The notes under the pieces: model-generated
Database searches by the model: none
Told to the model about the DNA's origin: nothing
The model's input: only the letters and a program-made list of their open reading frames with translations
Assembly: GCA_010093485.1 (NCBI GenBank)
Contig: MU001503.1
Coordinates: 1,757,132-1,821,131 of the forward strand
Source: Karstenula rhodostoma CBS 690.94
Taxonomy: Eukaryota; Ascomycota; Dothideomycetes; Pleosporales; Didymosphaeriaceae
Direction of reading: 5' to 3'
Length of the DNA: 64,000 bases
Part shown: positions 55,061-64,000 of the stretch, one piece after another
Numbering within the stretch: the first letter of the stretch is position 1
How the letters are laid out: every line of letters begins with the position of its first letter
Translations under genes and position numbers: made by a program

Positions 55061-56762
55061 GGAAGTGTTGGTGATGGAGGAGAGGGCGGAGAGCATGGCT
55101 GGATGGCGTAGTGTGTGGGCGGGGGCGCATTGGTATGAACTCTGGGTGCATTGTCTGAAACTGCAGTTGGCGTGGGTGACGGCCATATGTCGCACTGTTC
55201 TCCAATATCTAGTCATGCAAACAGCCTGGGAAACCAGGGGTAAACGTTGAAGAGATCCTAAGGGGAAGTCTGGATGTCGCATCAGCATTGGACAACTAGA
55301 GATTTTAAACTTGTGATTGAAAAAAACCAGGGACTTGCTTGGTGGGGTGGTCGCATCTAGCCCTGGCCATGGCATCTGTCTGGCAACGGTTGGGACGGTT
55401 TTGTGGGGGGACGGCGCCATGCACATAAAAAGCCATCATGCCACATAAAATCCCCATAGACCTAGCAGCGTGTTCTCGCTTTGGCTAATGACGGCGTGCG
55501 TGCGACTATCTTTGTCGTGCGTCTATCTGTGGATGATGGTATCCCGCACAGCCCTGTATCTTCACCGTCCCATGCAGTGAGCAACCAGAATGCAGGTGTT
55601 CTCTCGTCAGACAGACAGCCCATGAACCGAAAGGGAAAAAGGGCTTGTCCGGAGCTCAAGGACTTGGCTAGCGAACGTGGCAGTTGGCACTTTGGTCCCC
55701 GAATCGGTCGGTGGCCTGCGGTAGTCGCGCCATTGCGTTTTAGAGAGTCGTGGGATGCGAGCACGTCTAGAAGGCCGTGTGCAATTAATTGATCGATGGG
55801 CGGTGAGACGGATCGCCACAGGCATGAACAGGGCGCTCGATCTGATGGTGTTGCTGTCAGAGGAAGTGTCCGATCAAAGACCCACCGGCGGATGGCTTGG
55901 CCCTGGTGATGAAGGGCGACGCCGGGCGCCATTCGCTACGGCATCCCATGCGGCCCTCAGGGGTAACGTCGCTGCCGCGGCGGGCCGATGCGCACAAGTC
56001 AGTCTATGACTCCTGGAAACTCGGTTCTTCTGTCCAGCGTTGTCTAGACCGCGAGATGGGCTTGCGGATCCTCTGCCGCATTCTTGTGCGGCCCCTCAAC
56101 GTGGCCACCACGAAGCAGCAGAGTCTTTACGGTGGCATGGCTCCAGGCTTTGTACCATGTACAAATTGTAACCCAACGGGGCAATGGGCAATGGGCAATG
56201 GGCAATGGGCAATGGGCACTGGGCACTGCACTGCTCTTTCGGGGCTAAAAAAAGCGCCTCCCGCAGCGAGGCTGACAGCACAGCATGCCGACGCCAATAG
56301 CGCAGCGCCCGCGCCCATGTCGCAAGCCTCATGCCGTCTTGTTTGATGAAACATGTCTCCGCGTCACAGCCCCTTGCCTGCTACGGCCGCCTGCTTGCTC
56401 GCCATTGGGCCGCCTGCTCGCCGCGCTCCAGGGGCCGACGCGGCGACGCAAGGGCCGCTTGGGCACATTGTGCATTGTGCACTTTGACACCACGGGGTCC
56501 CGGGGTCGCACCAGCAAATACGCGCAGCCCGGGGCCTATCTTTTTCCCTGGGACACAATCCTCGCCTTCGTATATTTGTCTGCAATCCCCGTTCTTCTTC
56601 GTCAATCGCTCTTTTGCTGCCTCATCCGGTCCCCTCCTTCCAATCCACTTTTCTGCTCCGCATCCACGAGCGAGCACATCCATACGCGTTCCCATTTTTA
56701 CTTTGGCACAACGCCGCGACTGCTGGACAGTTCCCCACAGCTACAGCATCATAATCACCACC
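55061..56762. other. Intergenic region with a 7 bp minisatellite
   Basis: 1.7 kb with no supported gene. The tandem repeat at 56179-56227 is described separately. Frames at 56285-57068 (plus) overlap the 5' UTR and first exon of the channel gene and are shadows. Confidence 0.5.
56179..56227. repeat. 7 bp tandem repeat, seven units
   Basis: Five units of GGGCAAT followed by two of GGGCACT, without interruption. It lies about 535 bp upstream of the bestrophin-like gene. Confidence 0.9.
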
Positions 56763-58350
56763 ATGGCATCGATGTCGACCGACGGCAGCAGGACGCTAAA
56801 GCCGGGAACCATTGAGATTCCGGCCTCTCGCGCCAGCTCTGATGCTCCCATGTCACCACGTTCCTGGAGGCACAGGACCGCGACCTACAACCCGCCCTCG
56901 AGGCAGCACACGGCCGCTTCATTGGACGCCGAAGACTACTTCGTGTGTATTTCGCATCTCCAAACCCAAACAATGGCTGACCGAACCAGGCTGGTCCCCG
57001 TGACATGGCCAAGCACTCGAAATGGCCCTTCTTCATGCGTATGCACGGTTCCGTGCTCCCCAAGATGATTCTCCCATTGATTGTCGTCACGCTCTGGTCG
57101 ACCCTCATCACGTGTCTCTGTCAATTCGTATACGAGCTCAAGGTCAACAACTTGCTGCTTACCGTGCTTGGTTTCGTGGTCGGTATGGCCATCTCTTTCC
57201 GAACTTCTTCTGCGTACGAGCGTTACAACGAGGGCCGCAAGTACTGGTCGCAGCTCCTGCTTGTGGGTCAGAACTTCTCCAGAACCGTCTGGGTCCACGT
57301 CGCCGAGCGCGAGGGTGAGCTCGGCAAGGAGGATTTGCTTGCCAAAATGTACGTCATCCACATTCCCACTTTATAGCAATATGCTAACAGACTCGCAGTT
57401 CAGCGTTGAACCTCGTGGTCGCCTTCTCTCGCTCCCTGTTGCACAGGCTCCGCTTCGAGCCCGGGATCGACTACCCCGACCTCAAGTCTCGCGTCCAATA
57501 CCTCGAGACCTTTGCCAAGGCCGCCGAAGCCGAAATCCCCGTGCTTAAGAAGTCGGGCAAGGCCAAGGCTGTCGGAGAGTCTCTGGGTGTTACTTTCGCC
57601 GAGTCGAATCCCCGCAAGCGGATCAAGCGCACCAAGAAGCCTCTCGGAAACTTGCCCCTCGAGATCCTCAGCCACCTGTCCTCCTACGTCGAATATGTCA
57701 ACCAGAACGAGACGTTGAAGAACGGCCTATACCACAACCAGCTGAGTATGTCTATTACCGTGTAATATAGAGACAACCGTTAATCCCCAGCAGTCACTTC
57801 TATCGTCGCCTTCAACGATGTCCTGGTCGGCGTCGACCGTGTCCTCAACACCCCCCTCCCGGTCGCCTACTCCATCGCCATATCTCAGATTACCTGGGTC
57901 TACGTTATGATGCTTCCCTTCCAGTTGTGGGACGACCTCCGCTGGGTGACGATCCCTGGTAGCATCTTCGCCGCCTACATCATCCTCGGCATCGCTGCTA
58001 TCGGAACCGAAGTCGAGAACCCCTTCGGCGAAGACGTAAACGATCTTCCGCTCCATGATTTCTGCCAGGAACTCGAAGCAGACATCGACTACATCATGAG
58101 CAACCCGCGCCCCCAGGTCGCCGAATTCTTCCGTAACACGCTCAACAAGCCGCTCAACCCGCTCTCAGAGAAGAGCTTCGACAGCTGGATGGGCCGCACT
58201 AAGCAGGACATCCGCGACGCGCTGATGACTAAGACGAAGGCCGACATGCGCATCCGCAGCAGTTTTTCCGTGGCCCGGAATGAGGAGGACGTGGACGAGA
58301 AGCACCATGGCCAGCTGCAGCACAGCCAGCCGCAGCAGCAGGACCATTAG
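56763..58350 (+). CDS. Bestrophin-like (UPF0187) membrane channel
   Basis: Four exons, 56763-56942, 56990-57348, 57399-57745 and 57794-58350, give 480 residues. Introns are about 47-50 nt. The last acceptor uses the second of two CAG triplets (CCCAGCAG). Family marks: FFMRMHGSVLPKMILPLIVV (first membrane segment), NLLLTVLGFVVGMAISFRTS, SSAYERYNEGRKYW, SALNLVVAFSRSLLH, and a second membrane pair around PLPVAYSIAISQITWVYVMM and WDDLRWVTIPGSIFAAYIIL. It ends with EVENPFGEDVNDLPL, a diagnostic bestrophin/UPF0187 stretch. The first roughly 70 residues and the His/Gln-rich tail are hydrophilic. Related proteins are anion channels; plasma or internal membrane location is not clear from sequence. Confidence 0.92.
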
Positions 58351-58903
58351 GCCTAAACGTTTGAGATGCATTATACCCTGCGTGTTATTTAGATTGCGCG
58401 ATACCGTTGCCTCTAGAGGCCTAGCCGTTTTCACTGCATAGCGTGGGCTTTTTCCTTACGTCGGGTTTCCATCATCTGTTCGATTCAGCGCAAGGACGGC
58501 GTTTCCTGTTACAAAGTAGTATAGTCGTATTGCACATCGTGCGCTGTCATCATATTAAAAGTTCAAGTCCTTTATCTATCTCGTACCCTCAGATGGCTTC
58601 CTCGCGTCATGCCGTTCGTCATTCTCACCAGCTGCCCTGATGTCCAGGTGCTTACCTAAGTACCTCTACTAAGACTAGAGAACCCCAAGCAAGCATTGTT
58701 CTGGACTACCCACCTATAACATTCCGACTGGATGCTCCTGTTTCTTCTAAGCTAAGAAGTCTCACACCACGGTGACGTTGCATCTTACGCGTCAGTACCA
58801 TCTTGGTGTGCCTGGCGAACACACGCCAAGCAACCACGAACATAACACTGGCACCTAGTGCGACACGACCCATCCTATTGTAAAAGTATGTGGACTAGCT
58901 CAT
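58351..58903. other. Intergenic stretch, no gene recognised
   Basis: 3' UTR of the channel gene and promoter of the ankyrin-type gene. Confidence 0.45.
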
Positions 58904-60509
58904 ATGGGTCTCCTCGATCTGCCTATCGAGCTGCTCCGCCCCATCATCAGAGAAGACGTTCGCGGGCCCGATTCCTGCAGTTATCAGAAACTGGGGTTAG
59001 GATGCCCCCCATGGGCCAATACCGACGTGATTAGTCCTGCCCGCGTGAACAGGAAGTTTTATCCACCTCGTGATGAATTTCTACTGACTAGACACGCCGT
59101 CCTCGAATCCGAAGTCTTTGGAATCCTGGAGGAAGCGAAGTGTCTTACTACTAACGCCTCGCGCCCTTCCTCTGCCTTCGACCTCCACCCCGAATACCCA
59201 GCCTTCATCGCGAAATACGTACTCCTTCGGCCATATGATGACGTCGCCCGCTGGAACGACCACTTCCCTGCACTCGTGGATGGAGTCGTAGACGCTATTA
59301 TCCAGCTGCGCCGGCAGAGTGCGCCCAGGAGAGCGCACATGGTAACGACGCTGTGCCGCAAGGCGGCCTTGCATCTGCTTATCAGCAAGAAGGTGGGGCC
59401 ATATCGCGGCGGATGTTTAACGAGCATCTCCTCGTTGCGGCGACGCATTTGAAACAGCTCCCCGTGATCGCAGAGCTGCTGGGTCAGAACAGCGACCTCA
59501 CACGCACACACAGCGACTTCGTCGGATCCCCCGTCCAGGCAGCCATACAAGCCAACGACTCGAACCTCGTTTGCCGCTTCCTTCTGCACGGCGCGGCTTT
59601 CGAGTATCCCGGCTGGCTGAAAGATATCGTCCGGGCACCAGACGCAGCGCGGCTCCTCGCTGTGCTTGCTGTTAACCAGAGAGTGCAGGCTGTCCTCCGC
59701 ACATCGATCTGCGACGTCACGGAAGCCATTGCGTGTTCTGTAGAGCGAGGCAAAGAAGACGTAGCCATCACGCTGCTGCAGACGCAAGAGGACGCGTTTG
59801 GCCACGGCAGCATGGGATACTACCTGCGCAAAGCCGTGCTCGAAGCGTGCACCCGTGGAATGCCCGAGCTACTGCTCCTACTCATCGAGGCCGGGGGTTT
59901 TGTGCAGACGAGCGCATGGACGGGGCCGAATTTGCGGCACTTGTTGGTTGCAACGTGCAGGGCGGGATGCGGGAACAGTCTGCGCGTGCTGCTTGAAAGA
60001 ACGCGGGGGTAAGCCACGTGGGTTTGGAAGGTGTCCTAGTCGAGGCCACGAAGACGGGCACTGTGGGGGTTCTGCGCGTCCTCCTGGATCACGGTGTGCG
60101 TCTTTCTCCGGTGCAGGCAATGAATCTCCTTGCTTCCATCGCGCCATGGTCTTCCACTGACACTGGTGTGTCTACGTCATCCATACTCCAGCGCACCGTC
60201 TTCCTACATGAGCACATAGCAGTCGATCTCGAGGCGCTGCTCGCCGTGGAAGCATACACTGGCTTCGGTGCCGCGCACCTGATGATGGTTGCCGCGCAGA
60301 GAGGGAACTTCACGCTACTGGCAGCCCTAGCGCGATTCGGCGTACCGCTCGATGATGTGGGGTTTTATGCGAGGGCGGGTTGCGCAGTGCCAGTTATTGC
60401 TGCGGAAGCGTACGGGTGGGGAGAGACCGCGGCGAAGTTGAGGGCGTTGGCGATAGAGAGGGAAAGAGAGTCGAAGAAGGCTGTTGTACCTATTCCCAGG
60501 AAGATGTAG
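58904..60509 (+). pseudogene. Ankyrin-type gene with two apparent single-base deletions
   Basis: Three frames join to one about 530-residue protein if two bases are restored. Start: ATG 58904, MGLLDLPIELLRPIIREDV, an F-box-like beginning followed by the VNRKF element typical of fungal ankyrin proteins. The frame changes at about 59406-59412 (GGCGGATG), where one more G would read GG-MFNEHLLVAATHL. It changes again at about 59996-60002 (GAAAGAACG), where one more A would read RNAGVSHVGLEG. Ankyrin-like repeats are seen, for example SPVQAAIQANDSNLVCRFLL, and LVEATKTGTVGVLRVLLDHG. The 31 nt between GTAAGC and CCTAG near 60010 cannot serve as an intron in the right phase. So it is either a decayed gene or has two sequence errors in short homopolymers. 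Confidence 0.65.
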
Positions 60510-61984
60510 AAGGTGGATAAGGTAGGTAGGATTTTAAGGGGGGTGGATGCTGGATTCCTGATGAGTGACACTCAATGATTTCCTAGGCTGGGGCATGGTA
60601 TGCCCGGCTGTTGAATGTACCTATTAGCCCGAGGCTTGCTTCAGCTTTGTTCATTGTAAATTTCAAGTGTCAGATGTCATCCACTGTCTTTCTTCTTAGA
60701 ATTCTTTCTGGCTTGTTCGCACGTGGCTCAGGCGGAAGCCTGGTCATCGCTGCCCAGATGAAGTGATTTTGTTAAATGCAGCCATAGTCAGCGAGGATAA
60801 AAGTGAGATGTGGGATGCAGGGTTAAAACGCTCTCTAATGCACCAAAACTCAGTGCACCCTTCCCATAGTTCTAGCCCGTTGACCAAGTCAGCTGTAGTT
60901 CATTACTTCATTTTCTACAGCATAAACACGAAACTACTGGCTAGGTTATGTGCGGAAAGGCCAAAAAAAAGATCCATTAAAGTGCTAGAGACATAGCATA
61001 CGCGCAGAGGGCCCGTGGACTTTCTTCTCGAACTTGCATTCATAGTATTGCTGGTAGTAAAGGTGTATTATAACTGGAATACCGGGACTTGAGGATTTCC
61101 TTACTCTAATACTAGTTACCTATCTGACTACAGTGGATGCATGATCCCCCTAGTTTCTCTTGTCGTGGGGCAAAGCTCCTATCGATTCTTTTGGCACTTG
61201 CCATCCCCGTTCAAAGCGTATCGTAGCTTTGACTAGTTTAGGCCCCCGTCAGTACAAACTTTCACGATCGCGCCGGCCACAGGTCCGCCCGCTATGCACA
61301 GTCGAGGAAACTTAGGCTTACACAAATACTTCCCTTACAACCTTTTCAGAATCACATGGCTGATTAACTACCTGCTTTATGTAGTCTGGTGTCAGCATCA
61401 TGCACGTAGCTAAGGTTAGGTTTCCTTGTACCCGGCAAATGTCCGTCGAATGGTTACAGTGCACTTCGAATCGTTGAATCTATAGTAGTTGTCTCCAGAA
61501 ATCGTAATGTATACTTGCAGGTCCTCCAGGTTAACCAATACAGGGCCGAGTGGCGGTTGCTATCAACTGCTTTTGAGTTCGCTCCTTACATGATCAAATG
61601 TAACAAAGTCGCGTAGTGACCACACGCGACGGCGTAATGAATAAACTGCGGATATTATCACGCCTCTATCTTAACGAAATACGTCTACTATAATAGTGGT
61701 CGGAGATGCTGGAACGAATATGATAGCTTCACCGAGCGGTGCGAGTCCGGCCTTGGAGCTCAGGGATAATGCCGAACTAAACTTCCCGTGTGCCCGGAGA
61801 AAAATTAGAAATGTGTGCCAAGCTCCATAGCGGGTTGATTTGTGCTATACAGTACGGCCAGAATTGTCTTTAACCCATACAGCGTTACTCGTGACCAAAA
61901 CTTTTGATCAAGTATTTCATTGTCTTTAGAACAAACGTGATCGTAGAAGATAGTACGACCGAGCAGCTGTGTTTGTTAAGTAGC
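60510..61984. other. Intergenic stretch, no gene recognised
   Basis: 1.5 kb of ordinary composition, slightly AT-rich in parts. No open frame with recognisable motifs and no supported repeat. Confidence 0.4.
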
Positions 61985-62560
61985 GTCAAAACCAATATTG
62001 GACAGGTATTTAAACACGCCTGAGGCACCGATTCGATCTGCATACTGAAGTAGAGTCTCCTGGCGTCCTGGGAAAACCATATCAATGCTGAACCAGGAAT
62101 CTTCGTCAATGGTTCCAAAAGCTCCGATTGGCCATGGATTAATCTCTGGTTAAGTAGGATGAAGAAGTCATCCTAAAAGATCGTGTGGAAGTCGGCTCCG
62201 GTTCCGGCAATCGAATTTCTTTTGGAGAGACTGCACTTCCTCGTATTTTCTAGGCTTCTATAATTGTCAAAAATCGCCTCTTTCTAGTTCTAAGATGTTC
62301 AGCTCTTCAAAAAGTGGCTCTAAGTCTCTTTATGAAATAGGAACTTCTTGCCGATTACACTTCCTCAAGTTGGTTGTCTTACTACAGGAGCGTGAAAAAG
62401 TCGTCTTCTGAAGTCATTCCGTGATTCACGAGCAATGCAAAAAGTCCATACTTGTAGAATGAGTCGCGCGCATGAACTGCCACTAAACTGAGTGAATTCT
62501 TCTGGCTAGGCCATGTCGTGCATCTAACTCCACCATCTAACAGTACGCGTACAGTCATGT
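61985..62560 (-). pseudogene. Degraded ankyrin-repeat remnant
   Basis: Two separate minus-strand pieces look like ankyrin repeats: TVRVLLDGGVRC...LSLVAVHARD...LFALLVNHGMTSEDDFF (about 62395-62560) and GRQETLLQYADRIGASGVFK followed by YLSNIGFDA (about 61985-62075). Several stops and frame changes lie between them. The remnant sits just 3' of the rhodopsin-domain gene on the same strand. Probably the 3' part of an old ankyrin gene. Confidence 0.5.
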
Positions 62561-62649
62561 TTATCAGGCTTATATCGCGGGTTTCAGAACTGTAAGGGAA
62601 AAACAATCTAATATGTAAAGATAAAAAGCCTAAGCTACTTACCCTTTCA

Positions 62650-63846
62650 TTATCTAACGCCCAGTCCGCTATCCTCTTTATTATGGCCCACAACGTAATA
62701 CACTTCGAGATCGATCGGTTCGTCTTTGGTTAAGAGTGAATGTTCACTATTCTGAGAGTCTTTAATGAAAGCCCAACAGGTGTGAATGAAGGAGCGACAT
62801 GTATCGACAAAGGGCTTCAATCCGATCATGGAGGTGCAGATAACGCCAACATTAAGCTCAGCAGTAGAAAACAGGGCGGCAGCCGCTTGGTAATAAGTAA
62901 CGTCGGGATCGCCAACGTACTTGTAAACGTAGATGATGCGGACGATGGATATTATGATTACCCTGAGTGTATCGTGAGATTGCGAGGGCACCAACGTAGC
63001 AATAATTACTGACCCTGATCCAACGACAAAGGTGATTCCGATAAGCCACTTCTGTTTCCGGTCCATCTGTAGCTTTAAGAGTATCTGGGCTGGCAAAACG
63101 ATGATACATACGTCCGTGATAATGTTCACTATGCATGGGTCAGTCAAACAACCACCTCCGTGCATTTAGGCACGCACATATGGCCATCGCTAGATTCGTA
63201 TCCATTAAGCAAGTAGGATCGCTGTGCTTAAGTAGGTTGCAAGGCCCCACGATCGTAATCGTGACCCCAAGATTATATCCCAAGATAACAACGAAGAGTA
63301 TGTGTACACCGGCTCGGCTCGGTTTATCTGGTAGAATGCGATAGTACAAAGCAAGTAGTGATAGCTTTGACAGCGCGGGCGTCCAGACGTAGACGATGCT
63401 TATGCCAGTAAGGAGCTTCAAGTAGACTGCAAACTGTGCTGGTGTCACATTCCATATGTGTTGACCGAATCCGTATTGCAACGCTGCAACTGATTAGCAC
63501 TGCATCTCTGATGGATTGCTAGTTAACATACCGCTCATACAAATTGCAATCCATGCGGTACATCCAATCCAGCCTAGGAAAACAAGCGCATCGTCCCACC
63601 CCAGGTTATTCGTCAAATAAAGGCGCGTGTATAGCCTCAGGAGTACAAAAAATGTTGCCACCGCTGTCAGCGCCGTATATACGGTGATGCTTCTACATGC
63701 AGCATGGGCGAATTAGTACGTGCAGGCTCTGTACATTTGCAATGAGCAAGGTTTGTTTTAGAGGACATCTCGTACCGCTCCTGTAACTTAGTTCTCTCAC
63801 CAAAACTAGGTGGCACACCTGGTGGTGGAGGAATGACTCCCCACAT
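62650..63846 (-). CDS. Rhodopsin-domain seven-transmembrane protein (fungal PTH11/SAT4-like), second copy
   Basis: Five exons, 63846-63776, 63692-63532, 63483-63178, 63128-63014 and 62962-62650, give 321 residues, all in phase. The start MWGVIPPPPGVPPSFGE is typical of the family. Order of marks: ITVYTALTAVATFFVLLRLY (helix 1), LGWDDALVFLGWIGC, YGFGQHIWNV, SKLSLLALYYRILP, NIITDVCIIVLPAQILLKLQ, IVRIIYVYKYVGDPDVTYYQ and NVGVICTSMIGLKPFVD. This is the same family as the gene at 4372-5741 but clearly diverged. The 51 nt fourth intron (62963-63013) has no stop in frame, so a retained-intron form would still be translatable. The C-terminal tail of about 60 residues is cytoplasmic. Confidence 0.85.
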
Positions 63847-64000
63847 TGCAATGGCATAGGATTCCCTAGTTGTGGTGCGAGCTAATCGGAGGCTGCTTTG
63901 CTATGGGACTGGAACGAAGGCACCGGATCATCAAAAACATTGATGCCCTCCCGCGCAAAACAAAGAACTGAAACCAGGGGTAGCACTTCCGCAAGGGGTT

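Noticed and set aside
60002..60041. GTAAGC...CCTAG as an intron in the ankyrin-type gene
   Set aside because: It would be 31 nt, shorter than any other intron here, and gives the wrong reading phase.

Overview
The window is nuclear DNA of a filamentous ascomycete (Pezizomycotina). The gene families point to Dothideomycetes, probably Pleosporales, but that placement is inference. The support is 48-60 nt GT-AG introns with CTAAC/CTGAC-like branch sites, fungus-specific families (rhodopsin-domain membrane proteins, DUF3176, OTT_1508-like deaminase with MYND finger, GPR1/FUN34/YaaH transporter), and a long AT-rich tract with the C-to-T/G-to-A signature of repeat-induced point mutation (RIP).

Bases 1-9,500 are an accessory-type region. 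It holds the 3' end of an unrecognised gene, three small inverted-repeat elements ending in TA, a secreted covalent-FAD oxidase (minus strand) divergent from a seven-exon rhodopsin-domain protein, a truncated DUF3176 remnant and a small cysteine-rich secreted protein. Bases 9,545-12,438 hold a deaminase/MYND gene broken in at least four places.

Bases 13,000-38,600 are mainly housekeeping: iron-type alcohol dehydrogenase, methylenetetrahydrofolate reductase, a triosephosphate-isomerase paralogue, a multi-pass membrane protein of uncertain structure, the ribosome-biogenesis GTPase NOG1, a PAN-like single-pass surface protein, Tim23 and orotate phosphoribosyltransferase sharing a 340 bp divergent promoter, ER class I alpha-mannosidase, an NZF zinc-finger protein and an acetate/ammonium transporter. 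Fourteen complete gene models in the window, about 18.7 kb of coding sequence, assemble without any frameshift.

Bases 38,660-51,900 are an AT-rich, gene-free block. It contains a full-length Ty3/Gypsy-type element (38,829-46,144) with two 246 bp LTRs, a matching 5 bp target duplication and RIP-ruined reverse transcriptase and integrase, followed by layered direct and inverted repeats.

After the block come a short NACHT/ankyrin-type remnant, an F-box-like gene, a bestrophin-like channel, an ankyrin-type gene with two apparent single-base deletions, a second ankyrin remnant, and a second rhodopsin-domain gene on the minus strand. No rRNA, tRNA or CRISPR array was recognised. The most notable results are the spliced small secreted protein, the cluster of TA-flanked inverted-repeat elements, the concentration of gene lesions in accessory families, and the datable LTR element in the AT-rich block.
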